A stretch of 64,000 nucleotides of DNA from Mangrovimicrobium sp048323675 (GTDB lineage Bacteria > Pseudomonadota > Gammaproteobacteria > Pseudomonadales > Halieaceae), in assembly GCF_048323675.1 (NCBI RefSeq), contig NZ_JBLWFK010000002.1, forward strand, positions 992,001 through 1,056,000, written 5' to 3'. Position 1 is the stretch's first letter, and every line of letters begins with the position of its first letter. The notes under the pieces are model-generated. The model did not search any database. It was not told the origin of the DNA and was given only the letters and a program-made list of their open reading frames with translations. Shown here piece after piece: positions 34,944-42,999 of the stretch. The translations under genes and the position numbers were made by a program.

Positions 34944-35408
34944 TCAAGCGTCGACGAAGGGGATGAGGTCGTCCTGGTAGTCGATGTCACCGAGGATGAT
35001 ATTGGTGTTCATCACCTCGCCGGCATTGCGCTCCCACAACTCGAGCTGGTCGTGCCAGGGGGAATCCGGGTGATCGTCCATCAGCGGGCCTACCTCGAAG
35101 CCGAGCTTTTCCAGCCGGGCCTTGTGCGCGTCGAGGTCCTTGACGCCGAACACCACCGAGGAGACGCCCTCGCCCTTGGCCTCCAGTTCGCTCCACAGCC
35201 AGGTGTTGAAGTCGGTGCGCTCGTGCATCGGGGCGACGACTTCCAGGCCCGCCTCCCAGCTGATACACATGGTGAATCCCATGTCCTTGCGCGAAAACCG
35301 TTTCAGCGTCGCGCCCGTGATCTGCTCCAAGCGGGCAACATTGGCATCCAGGTTATCCGGGTGCGACAGCCAGGCGACATGGTCGACATGGTTAATGAAT
35401 TTCTTCAT
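34944..35408 (-). CDS. VOC-family protein
   Basis: The protein has 154 residues from ATG 35408, with AAGGAG 7 bases upstream; the frame is open eight codons further. It begins INHVDHVAWLSHPDNLDANVARLEQITGA, and a second repeat has SSVVFGVKDLDAHKARLEKLGFEVG, both VOC modules. His in HVDHVAW and a Glu near GLEVVAPM are possible metal ligands, so an extradiol-type dioxygenase or isomerase/lyase role is possible. It lies between the LLM and SDR genes in the same operon. Confidence 0.8.
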   Translation of the reverse strand: MKKFINHVDHVAWLSHPDNLDANVARLEQITGATLKRFSRKDMGFTMCISWEAGLEVVAPMHERTDFNTWLWSELEAKGEGVSSVVFGVKDLDAHKARLEKLGFEVGPLMDDHPDSPWHDQLELWERNAGEVMNTNIILGDIDYQDDLIPFVDA

Positions 35409-35449
35409 CGCGTTCTCCTTATCAGTGTGCAATGAACCTGTTTTATGGA

Positions 35450-36205
35450 TCAGCCGACCGCACCACCGTTGACGCCCAGCAACTGGGCCGTCACGTAGGC
35501 GGCATCCTCGGAGGCAAAATACGCGCAGGCCGCAGCGATCTCCTCGGGCTTGCCCAGGCGCTGGATCGGGTAGGCGTTGTAGATCAGTGAAGGGTCAGCC
35601 AGGTCGCCGCTCTCTATCGCCCGCCGAGCCATCGGCGTGTCGATAAAGCCCGGCGAGACGGAATTGACGGTAATACCCTTTGGCCCGAATTCCGCGGCCA
35701 TGGCGCGCGTCAAGGCGATTACGCCGCCCTTGCTGGCGTAATAGTGGCTCATGTAGCCCTCGACCAGCTGCGCGCCGTAGGCCGCGATGTTGATAATCCG
35801 CCCCCAGCCGGCCGCGTCCATGTCGGGAAGCACCGCCTGGGTCATGAAGAAAATACCCTTGAGGTTCACCGCGAACATCCGGTCGAGCTGCTCCTCGGTC
35901 AGCTCGGCAAAGAGGCTGAAACCCTCCAGTGCCGCGTTGTTCACCAGCACCTGGATGGGACCGAAAGCATTGCGCAGCGCATTCACGGCAATCTCTACCT
36001 GCGCCTTGTCCGCGATGTTCGCTTCCACAGCCATCGCCTTGCCGCCAGAGGCATTGATCTCCCCGGCGACTGCCCTGGCGCCCTCGAGATTGATATCGAG
36101 CACGCCGACGGCCATCCCGTCACGGGCGAACCGCCTGCAAGTGGACGCCCCCATACCGGAAGCACCCCCGGTAACCAGTGCCACGCGCTGTGCTGTATTA
36201 CTCAC
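35450..36205 (-). CDS. SDR-family oxidoreductase (BadH/FabG-like)
   Basis: The protein has 251 residues from a GTG at 36205 with a GAGGTC ribosome site; the frame runs on upstream only as a mirror of the next gene. Motifs are VTGGASGMGAS, LVNNAA and YYASK. It is a close paralogue of the SDR at 14305-15066, including the shared ending AYVTAQLLGVNGG. It probably acts on a cyclic hydroxyacyl intermediate. It is the fourth gene of the SMP-30/Rieske operon. Confidence 0.9.
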   Translation of the reverse strand: MSNTAQRVALVTGGASGMGASTCRRFARDGMAVGVLDINLEGARAVAGEINASGGKAMAVEANIADKAQVEIAVNALRNAFGPIQVLVNNAALEGFSLFAELTEEQLDRMFAVNLKGIFFMTQAVLPDMDAAGWGRIINIAAYGAQLVEGYMSHYYASKGGVIALTRAMAAEFGPKGITVNSVSPGFIDTPMARRAIESGDLADPSLIYNAYPIQRLGKPEEIAAACAYFASEDAAYVTAQLLGVNGGAVG

Positions 36206-36279
36206 TGCTTGACCTCGACAAATTTGCGACAGAAAAGGCAATGCCCGCCAGCACAGGCCGGCAGGCGCGACCCGACAGG

Positions 36280-37047
36280 CTAGAGCATGGTAGCCCCGCC
36301 CTCGGCACAGATGGTCTGGCCGGTAACGAAATTCGACTCGTCGCTGGCGAGGAAGATCGCGGTCGGGGCGATATCCTCCGGCGTGCCGAAGCGGCCCATG
36401 GCGACCTTGGCGAGTTCCTGATCGTAGGTGCCACTGTCCTCGAGGTACCACTTGGCCTTGGGCGACAGGGCCGCAGGCAGGATGGTGTTGACGCGGATAT
36501 TGTCCCTGCCCCACTCGCGGGCACCCGTCTTGGTCAGGGCGCGAATCGCCTCCTTGCTGGCCGCGTACGCGAGGAAACCCGGTTCGCAGCGGATGCCGAA
36601 GCTGGAACCCATGTTGATGATCGAGCCGCCACCCTGCTTCACCATGTGCGGGTGGCAGAGCTGCATCAACTGCAGCGAACCGAAGAAGGCGGACTGGAAG
36701 TCGATCTTACAGTTCTCCTCCATGTTGGCCTCGATCAGCGGCAGGTAGTCGGTAAACGAGTGCGCGTTGTTGACCAGGATGTCGACGCGACCCCATTCCG
36801 AGATCGCCAGATCAACGGTCTTCTCCGAGTCCGCTTTCTCCCCGGCTACAGCCTGCAGCGGTATGGCCTCGCCACCGGCAGACTTGATCTTGCCGGCAAT
36901 CTCCTCGACCTTGCTGAAGGTGCGGCCAGTCAGGATGACTTTGGCGCCTTCCGCGGCATAGCCTTGCGCGATCGCGGCTCCGATGCCTTGTCCGGCCCCG
37001 GTAATAATTGCGACCTTGCCCTCCAGGCGGTTATACGTTTTGCTCAT
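36280..37047 (-). CDS. SDR-family oxidoreductase
   Basis: The protein has 255 residues. Motifs are IITGAGQGIGAA, LVNNAH and YAASK, with active Ser in NMGSSFGIR and the tail NFVTGQTICAEGG. It is a classical SDR (FabG-like). It follows the Rieske gene by about 63 bp and precedes another SDR by about 74 bp in the long minus-strand operon. Together with its neighbour it may oxidise successive alcohols formed by the oxygenases. Confidence 0.9.
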   Translation of the reverse strand: MSKTYNRLEGKVAIITGAGQGIGAAIAQGYAAEGAKVILTGRTFSKVEEIAGKIKSAGGEAIPLQAVAGEKADSEKTVDLAISEWGRVDILVNNAHSFTDYLPLIEANMEENCKIDFQSAFFGSLQLMQLCHPHMVKQGGGSIINMGSSFGIRCEPGFLAYAASKEAIRALTKTGAREWGRDNIRVNTILPAALSPKAKWYLEDSGTYDQELAKVAMGRFGTPEDIAPTAIFLASDESNFVTGQTICAEGGATML

Positions 37048-37110
37048 GTTGCTTCTCCATTGTTTTATCGATAGAGGGTGTTCCGAACCTGGGGGCCTGG
37101 CCGGAATGCG

Positions 37111-38424
37111 TCAGCCCCGCGCCAGGATGTCCTCCGGCGTGCCTGTACCCATGTACTGCGCCAGAGTCCGGTGAAAGTGAATCACCGGCACCTCCTGGAC
37201 GGGGCTGGGTCGCGGCCCCTTGAACCCGCGCGATTTGATGCCGTGCTGTACCTCGGGCATGTTCTGGAAATCCTGGCTGAGGATCTTGCGCCACTTTTCC
37301 TCGGTCGGGTCGGGCTCGTAGACCCACTCTGTGCGCGGCTCGGCACCTTCCGGGTAGCGCTCGATGATATACACCTCGAAAATACAGCTGTTCGGGTCGT
37401 AGCCGTTGGGCCTTGCGCGATAGCACAGCGCGTAGGTCATGCCGGGCAGGATGGCCGAGTTGGGGAACACGTGCCAGTCCAGCCCGCATTCGACGTAGTG
37501 CTCGGGAGTCATCTGCGGCCAATAGACCCCGCGTTCGGCGTCTGCCATGGCTGCTGTCTGCATGACGAATCCTGCCACCTCCTCGGGGGCGGCGCCCTCC
37601 GGAAGCTCTTCCTTCGCCCGTGCCGCCGCCTGCACCATCGTCTCGGTGGTAGTGCCGACCGTATCCCAGAGTTCCTGGAATAATTCGTACATTGCCGCCC
37701 GGGGGTCAATCTCACCGGCGTCACCGCGTGGTGTTCCTATACCGTGCCATGCGTGTTTGCCACCGGTGCGGCACCACCAGCGATTGGTACCCCACTGCCC
37801 CAACTGGGGATGAGTGGCATCGACGTGAAAGCTCTCGATAAAGGATTCCAGCGCGGTTTTCCAGTTACAGGGAAAGTACAACCACTGCCGCCAACGGTAG
37901 CGCATCTTGTCGAAGTCGAAGGCGTCAAGCATCGGCGAGACCGGGTTGAGGTACTCTCGCAGTGGCTCGCAATCCGGGTCCATATTGATCCACACCCAGC
38001 CGCCCCAAGTGTCGACCTGAACCCGCGGCAGGCGGGTATTCTCTGCGTCCAGTGCCTCACACCAGTCCTCGCGATCGAGGATGTAAGTGCTCTCCCCGTC
38101 AAGGTTCCAGCGCCAGCCGTGGAAACGGCAGAAGAACTGCTTGGTCCTGCCACAACCTTTGGTCAGCCGCCGGCCGCGGTGCTGGCAGACGTTGTAGAAG
38201 GCAGAGACGGTTTCCGGATCGCTGCGAACCACGATGATGGACTCGTCGAGAATATCGTAGGTTACATAGTCACCGACCTTGGGAATCTCTTCCTCGCGGC
38301 AGGCGATCTGCCATACCTTGCCCCACAGTTTCTCGTTCTCGGCGCGCGCATAGTCCTCGGAGACATAGGCCTCGACAGGTATACGCACAGGCACTTCTGC
38401 AACCGTTGGCTTGCCTGTAGTCAT
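37111..38424 (-). CDS. Rieske non-haem iron oxygenase, alpha subunit
   Basis: The protein has 437 residues. The Rieske ligands are C80/H82 (CQH) and C99/H102 (CRFH); the catalytic block ESFIESFHVDATHPQL contains the two iron His residues. It differs clearly from the Rieske protein at 31618-32985, so two separate oxygenation steps are likely. No reductase is encoded in the operon. It is the second gene after the SMP-30-like lactonase gene. Confidence 0.93.
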   Translation of the reverse strand: MTTGKPTVAEVPVRIPVEAYVSEDYARAENEKLWGKVWQIACREEEIPKVGDYVTYDILDESIIVVRSDPETVSAFYNVCQHRGRRLTKGCGRTKQFFCRFHGWRWNLDGESTYILDREDWCEALDAENTRLPRVQVDTWGGWVWINMDPDCEPLREYLNPVSPMLDAFDFDKMRYRWRQWLYFPCNWKTALESFIESFHVDATHPQLGQWGTNRWWCRTGGKHAWHGIGTPRGDAGEIDPRAAMYELFQELWDTVGTTTETMVQAAARAKEELPEGAAPEEVAGFVMQTAAMADAERGVYWPQMTPEHYVECGLDWHVFPNSAILPGMTYALCYRARPNGYDPNSCIFEVYIIERYPEGAEPRTEWVYEPDPTEEKWRKILSQDFQNMPEVQHGIKSRGFKGPRPSPVQEVPVIHFHRTLAQYMGTGTPEDILARG

Positions 38425-38449
38425 GATCTGGACCTCCTGTATATGCGCA

Positions 38450-39346
38450 TCAGCCGATGGTAAACCGGGCCGGCTCCATCACCCTGCCAGGAGATTCGGA
38501 GCGCCCGCGGTAAAGGAAGGAGCGATGCTCGGTCAGTGTCTCGCCGTTCTTCAGGCTCTCGCCGCCGTCGATGGGTACGCAGTTGATGTAGAAATCGCAC
38601 GCGTCGCTGCCGCCGAAGCGAACCTGGGTGATTGCCTCCCCGGGAGTTTCCACGGGATCCAGCAGCGCACCATCCGGGCTCACCCGGGTAAGTACCCCGT
38701 GCTGGAACCCGGTAATCCAGACATTGCCGTCGGCATCCAGCGCCATGCCATCGACGTCGTCGCGCTCGAAGAAGGGCCGCTTGTTAGTCAGGGTCAGGTC
38801 CTCGGTGACATCAAAGGCCCAGGTGCGATTAAAGGTATCGTTACAGTAGAACGTCTTGCGTGATGAATCGAACATGATGCCGTTGGTGAAACCGATGCCT
38901 TCCGCCAACAGAATCACTTCGCGATCGGCGGTCAGCCTGTAAAGATTGGTGGGACGGGGCGTTGCCCCCTCGATGACCATGTCGATGTCTACGGTACCGA
39001 AAAAGATTCCACCGCTCCCATCCGGAACCATCTCGTTGATGCCGTTGACAGGTGAGCCATTGATCTCGTTAATCAACCAGCCTGATTTTCCGCTGTCCGG
39101 ATTGTTCCACATGATCCCGCCCTGACCTGAAGACAACACAGAACCGTCGTGATTCATCATCACACCGCCCGTCCACATCCGTCCGGGATTGAGCGTTTCG
39201 ATACCGCCGTTTGGCCTGATGCCATACAGACCGCCGCCCACGACATCGCTGTACCAGACCATATCGCGCTGTTGATCAACGGCGAGACCTTCAAGATAGA
39301 TGCCAGCTGCAAGCTGCTGGAATTGGCCAACTGCTAGTTGATGCAT
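38450..39346 (-). CDS. SMP-30/gluconolactonase-like beta-propeller protein
   Basis: The protein has 298 residues from ATG 39346 with GGAGG 9 bases upstream; the frame is open for 44 further codons but without a comparable ribosome site. The six-bladed propeller pattern is seen in EGLAVDQQRDMVWYSDVVGGGLY, FTNGIMFDSSRKTFYCNDT and DGMALDADGNVWITGF. Family members are metal-dependent lactonases, so hydrolysis of a lactone made by Baeyer-Villiger oxidation (LLM gene in the same operon) is attractive. First gene of the six-gene operon. Confidence 0.88.
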   Translation of the reverse strand: MHQLAVGQFQQLAAGIYLEGLAVDQQRDMVWYSDVVGGGLYGIRPNGGIETLNPGRMWTGGVMMNHDGSVLSSGQGGIMWNNPDSGKSGWLINEINGSPVNGINEMVPDGSGGIFFGTVDIDMVIEGATPRPTNLYRLTADREVILLAEGIGFTNGIMFDSSRKTFYCNDTFNRTWAFDVTEDLTLTNKRPFFERDDVDGMALDADGNVWITGFQHGVLTRVSPDGALLDPVETPGEAITQVRFGGSDACDFYINCVPIDGGESLKNGETLTEHRSFLYRGRSESPGRVMEPARFTIG

Positions 39347-39801
39347 AGTGCCTCCGATGCTTCCGTCTACACGCAGCCCCCAGGGGGCTCGCTTGCGGAA
39401 GCGTTGATTAGAATTAGTCTCGAATCGGGGCTGAGACAGATGTTCGTCAGTTTGACAGCAAGGCTTGGAAACTGTCAAGCCTGAGCTTGCTGTCGAGTGC
39501 GCAGAGCTCGCGGTAACTGAGCCGCTTAGGACTCAATTAAACGCCTACCAACATGAGAAACTGTATATCGAGACGATGCATTTGCCAGAGATTCTGACAA
39601 ACGCTCTGTCGATGAACTTCTGATAATCCTGGGTTAATGCCGGGTAGACGTGTGAAATCCGAGGAAGAGTACTAGCATGCAAATGCCGGGAGAAATCTAC
39701 TCCAATATTATTGTCACTTTCCTGAAAGTGTGATCACCGGGACGATACCACCGTTCACGCATGGAGGCCCGCGATATAATATATGCGGAGTATGGGTCAC
39801 C
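39347..39801. other. Intergenic region between lactonase and TetR genes
   Basis: 455 bp hold the leader of the SMP-30 operon, including cluster motif h at 39443-39460. The remainder, lower in GC, shows no credible gene; the TetR gene reads toward it. Confidence 0.55.
39443..39460 (+). promoter_or_regulatory. 18-bp cluster motif, copy h (divergent)
   Basis: TTCGTCAGTTTGACAGCA keeps the first block exactly and has two changes in the second (ACAGCA for TTAGCA). It lies 97 bp before the SMP-30 start and is the only motif copy for the six-gene operon. Confidence 0.6.
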
Positions 39802-40380
39802 TCACACTTCGAGTGACTCGAAAAACTCCTTGATTGTCTTTTTGACTGCAGGATGGCCCTTGCTCACACCAATCGAGGACTCACGATTCAAGGCGAGAGC
39901 CAGACTTGTACCGATGAAGGCGATCACATCTGGAGGCAGCCCCTGGTCGAGTGAGCCATTTTTCACCATGGCCTTGCGCAGTGCCGAGACCTGGATCTTG
40001 CGAGACTCCTCTATAAACGTGATTACCTCACCACGAACGCCTTCATTGCGATTTGCCAACGCCATGAATTCGGAAATCAGGCGGGCATCGCTAGAGTTGA
40101 CGCATATATCCCAGACCTCGTGCAAGGGGCGCTCGGATGCAAGTGCATCGCGCAAGCGAGCCAATTCGCGAATAGAGAGGCGTTTGAACGTTTCCACCTG
40201 CAGATCTTCCATAGTGCGAAAGTAATAGTAGACCAGCCTTTGCTTAACGCCTGAATATTCGGCAACCCGACGTGATGTCAGGGCTGCGTAACCCTCGTCC
40301 TTGAGAATTTCCTCAGCAGCATTGAGCATGCTCTCGCCCATTTCCGAATCAACAGACCCCATCCTTCTGGTGGACGTCAT
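39802..40380 (-). CDS. TetR-family transcriptional regulator (cluster regulator 2)
   Basis: The protein has 192 residues. The HTH is ALTSRRVAEYSGVKQRLVYYYFRTMEDL; the recognition region GVKQRLVYYYF is almost that of the TetR at 33154-33753, and the ligand domain shares EFMALANRN and VITFIEES. Base composition here is less GC-rich than in the neighbouring operons. It is divergent from the sterol-desaturase-like gene across motif g. It probably controls the same 18-bp sites, perhaps with a different ligand. Confidence 0.9.
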   Translation of the reverse strand: MTSTRRMGSVDSEMGESMLNAAEEILKDEGYAALTSRRVAEYSGVKQRLVYYYFRTMEDLQVETFKRLSIRELARLRDALASERPLHEVWDICVNSSDARLISEFMALANRNEGVRGEVITFIEESRKIQVSALRKAMVKNGSLDQGLPPDVIAFIGTSLALALNRESSIGVSKGHPAVKKTIKEFFESLEV

Positions 40381-40524
40381 TCAATTTCCCCTGTTGTGAC
40401 TTTCTACTTACTAAAATGGCTATACATCCATTGCCTGCTGACAGTGTACCGCCGAGCGCAGGTCAATAGCCAATCCAGGATCGGATCGTTCACGACTGGT
40501 GTCCGCTATTGGATTTACCACCCT

Positions 40525-40542
40525 TGCTAACAAAATGACGAA
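40525..40542 (-). promoter_or_regulatory. 18-bp cluster motif, copy g
   Basis: On the minus strand it reads TTCGTCATTTTGTTAGCA, the closest match to the consensus. It lies 145 bp before the TetR gene and 119 bp before the sterol-desaturase-like gene. Confidence 0.75.
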
Positions 40543-40660
40543 ACATTATCATGCCATCAAATTACCGTCAGTAGACAGTCGCAAAACCTGTGATGCCGCC
40601 CAAAACTACCCGCCCGCCTGAACTCGCGACCGGGCCCTGAAAAGCGACCAGGAACGTTCC

Positions 40661-41461
40661 ATGCTGGAAATGCTATTCGACACATTTATCTACACTGGCA
40701 ACGCCATCGTTACCACCTGGATTCTGGTGTTTGTCGTCGCCATGACCATGCTCGGTCTTTCGCGGATCATTGCCGGTGTGCGGAAAATCCAGCAACGTCG
40801 ATTCATGTGGCAAACCCTCCGCCATGAACTGAAGTGGTCTGCACTGAACCTGGCCTGCACCACTATTGTGCTCAGTCAAGTCTCTGGCTTGCTCGTCCGG
40901 GCCGGCTGGTTGGAGACCAACCCAGAGCCTGCAAGCTGGTACATTGTACTGGGTGAATTTTTACTGTATTTCTTTGTGTTCGACCTCTACTTCTACATTG
41001 CTCACCGTACCATGCACATCGAGCCGCTGTACTCCTGGACTCATCGCGTACACCACAAGTCCATTGCTCCCAATCCCCTAAGCTCCTCGTCGATGAATCC
41101 GCTGGAAGGTATTGCCGAAGGCCTGATTATTCCGATATTCCTCGCCTGCTTTACTGTTCATGAAACGACCATGGTATTTATTATCCCTTTTGCCACCCTG
41201 ATGGGACTATATGTGCACTGTGGCTATGAATTCATGCCTGGCTGGTGGTATCGCAATCCAATGACGAGTTGGTTCATTACGCCAATGTTTCATGACCAGC
41301 ACCACCAATACGTAAAGTTCAACTATGGTGGATTTACCACCATTTGGGATCGAATCCTCGGAACAACCCGCCCGCAATTCTTCGACGACTTCGACCACTT
41401 GAAGAACCGCGAGAGCCAGTTTCAAGACGGCACAAGTAACGCATATAACGCCTCCCAATAG
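40661..41461 (+). CDS. Sterol desaturase/fatty acid hydroxylase-family membrane protein
   Basis: The protein has 266 residues with several hydrophobic segments. The histidine boxes that bind the di-iron site are HRTMH, HRVHH and HDQHH, in the order and spacing of the fatty acid hydroxylase superfamily. It would hydroxylate or desaturate a lipid, sterol-like or terpenoid compound at the membrane. It is the last gene at the right end of the motif-controlled cluster, so it probably belongs to the same pathway. Confidence 0.9.
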   Translation: MLEMLFDTFIYTGNAIVTTWILVFVVAMTMLGLSRIIAGVRKIQQRRFMWQTLRHELKWSALNLACTTIVLSQVSGLLVRAGWLETNPEPASWYIVLGEFLLYFFVFDLYFYIAHRTMHIEPLYSWTHRVHHKSIAPNPLSSSSMNPLEGIAEGLIIPIFLACFTVHETTMVFIIPFATLMGLYVHCGYEFMPGWWYRNPMTSWFITPMFHDQHHQYVKFNYGGFTTIWDRILGTTRPQFFDDFDHLKNRESQFQDGTSNAYNASQ

Positions 41462-42000
41462 GCCACATCCGAACGGATGGCGCCTAGACTACCAGGCAGG
41501 TACATCTTGGTACTGATAGCTACGGCGAAGGATCATCCAGGCTGGATTCAGCCGGGAGGCCTCAAGGAAGTTCGACCATACTGCACTAGATGTGGCACTC
41601 GGGCGATAAACACCCCTGGTGGTAGACGCAATTCATACTTGAGGTGTATTTACCGTGACCCTTAGTGGTCTGCATGGTTGGTTTAAGCCCTTGAAGGATT
41701 ACAATACGAGTGAAGATCAGATAGTGGACATAGCCGTCTCTCTGCCAATTTTCTGGATTTGCCAAGCGAATTTGGTGGTAGCGGACTATCCCACTGAGCG
41801 TCCCCGACTATATGAAATCCATCATTCCTTGGCATTGGAGAGGATGCCGAGTGAATAAGACTTACTCGTAGCACGATACACAACCAAGCGAGTAAGGACA
41901 GTTTTATCAATACAATGTAACTCGGTGAAAGAACGACGGCCTCACGTCTAGTAGACATCGAGGCCTGGGGACTGAAAATCGCCCAGGTCTTTGATTTGCT
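41462..42000. other. Gene-poor stretch before the tRNA repeat
   Basis: About 540 bp of lower GC. Short open frames (60-70 codons) have no recognisable product and atypical codon use. A hairpin CCTGGG/CCCAGG followed by a short T-rich run near 41963-41993 could end transcription. This may be decayed mobile DNA, but nothing identifies it. Confidence 0.4.
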
Positions 42001-42110
42001 TAATGGAACTATGAGGGATCGAACGGGCCGGCCCCCCGGCGCAGACATGGTCTGCGGTTCGCCCGGCGGCATAAAAAAACCCTCGATCCTATCGGACCGA
42101 GGGTTTTGTT
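42001..42110 (-). repeat. Tandem repeat unit 2 carrying a degenerate tRNA-Ala 3' end
   Basis: About 110 bp, highly similar to the unit at 42111-42221. It holds a copy of the terminal 24 bases of the tRNA-Ala gene with several changes, a linker with the hairpin GCAGAC-CAT-GTCTGC, and a terminator hairpin. The period is 110-111 bp, counted back from the tRNA. Confidence 0.8.
42073..42108 (-). terminator. Rho-independent terminator in repeat unit 2
   Basis: Stem CCCTCG-GTCC/GGAT-CGAGGG with loop GATA, flanked by A and T runs on both sides, so it may work in both directions. It is the copy of the terminator at 42183-42218. Confidence 0.75.
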
Positions 42111-42221
42111 TGGTGGAGCTATGCGGAATCGAACGGGCCGGCCCCCCGGCGCAGACATGGTCTGCGGTTCGCCTGGCGGCATAAAAAAACCCTCGATCCT
42201 TGCGGAACGAGGGTTTTTGAT
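42111..42221 (-). repeat. Tandem repeat unit 1 carrying a copy of the tRNA-Ala 3' end
   Basis: About 111 bp directly downstream of the tRNA gene. Bases 42111-42134 repeat the terminal 24 bases of tRNA-Ala (T-arm part and acceptor strand with CCA) with one change. The linker and terminator follow as in unit 2. The layout recalls the rtT repeats downstream of E. coli tyrT, which also begin with the 3' end of the tRNA. Confidence 0.85.
42183..42218 (-). terminator. Rho-independent terminator of tRNA-Ala
   Basis: Stem CCCTCGTTCC/GGATCGAGGG (one mismatch) with tetraloop GCAA, then seven T on the minus strand. It begins four bases after the tRNA 3' end and is the natural end of the transcript. Confidence 0.85.
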
Positions 42222-42297
42222 TGGTGGAGCTATGCGGGATCGAACCGCAGACCTCAACACTGCCAGTGTTGCGCTCTCCCAGCTGAGCTATAGCCCC
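42222..42297 (-). tRNA. tRNA-Ala (anticodon GGC)
   Basis: A 76-base cloverleaf on the minus strand with encoded CCA. The acceptor strand starts GGGGCTA and closes with TAGCTCC. The D-arm is AGCTCAGCTGGGAGAGC, the anticodon arm is CAACA-CTGGCAG-TGTTG (anticodon GGC), and the T-arm contains GGTTCGATCC. The 3' end of the gene is copied twice downstream in tandem repeats. Confidence 0.97.
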
Positions 42298-42497
42298 AAA
42301 ACTTTCTAAGCTGTTGATCTTGCGGAATTTTTCCAGCGCAATCTCAACGAAGAGGTGCGCATTTTAGTGAGCCGCCGATGCCCTGTCAAGGCATTGTCGC
42401 ACGATTCCGCACCCCGAAGGGCTTGTCTGCGCCAACCTCCCGGGTATCATACCGCCTCCGCGTACTATCGCACAGAAAATCGCCCAGAGAATCGCCC

Positions 42498-42983
42498 ATG
42501 AACATCGGTCCCGAATCAGTCGTCACCTTCCACTACACCCTGCGCAACGCCGCGGGCGAGGAACTCGAAACCTCCCGTGACGGCGAGCCCACCGCCTACC
42601 TGCACGCGGCGGACAACATCATTCCCGGGCTGGAAAAGGTCATGGAAGGCAAGGCCGCGGGCGACTCCTTCACCGCGGAACTCGCCGCTGCCGACGCCTA
42701 CGGCGAGCGCGACCCCGAGCGCCAGCAGCGCGTGCCGGTAAAGCACCTGGTATTCAAGGGCAAACTGAAAGCGGGCATGAGTGTCGCGCTGAACACCAGC
42801 CAGGGACAGATGCCGGTCACCGTCATCAAGGCCGGTCGGCACAGCGCGGATATCGACACCAACCACCCGCTGGCGGGCGAGGACCTGAGCTTCGATATCG
42901 AGATCGTGGACGTGCGCGCTGCTACTCCGGAAGAACTCTCCCACGGCCACGCCCACGGTCCCGGCGGGCATCATCACCACTGA
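42498..42983 (+). CDS. FKBP-type peptidyl-prolyl isomerase, SlyD-like
   Basis: The protein has 161 residues from ATG 42498. The SlyD architecture is seen: an FKBP core VTFHYTLRNAAGEELETS and PGLEKVMEGKAAGD, an inserted flap domain (AYGERDPERQQRVPVKHL onward), the return strand NHPLAGEDLSFDIEIVDV, and a His-rich C-terminal tail (HGHAHGPGGHHHH) suited to nickel or other metal binding. It acts in the cytoplasm as a folding helper and metallochaperone. slyD itself is the likely identity, although a second SlyD-like gene elsewhere cannot be excluded. Confidence 0.9.
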   Translation: MNIGPESVVTFHYTLRNAAGEELETSRDGEPTAYLHAADNIIPGLEKVMEGKAAGDSFTAELAAADAYGERDPERQQRVPVKHLVFKGKLKAGMSVALNTSQGQMPVTVIKAGRHSADIDTNHPLAGEDLSFDIEIVDVRAATPEELSHGHAHGPGGHHHH

Positions 42984-42999
42984 GCGGGCAACGCCGCAA

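Noticed and set aside
41477..41858. Two short open frames as small genes or a zinc-ribbon transposase remnant
   Set aside because: A CxxC pair (CTRC) is present in one, but the second pair and any transposase domain are missing; evidence is too thin.
42009..42260. Open frames across the tRNA repeat
   Set aside because: They translate the tRNA 3' ends, terminators and linker repeats; repetition of the peptide reflects the DNA repeat, not a protein.
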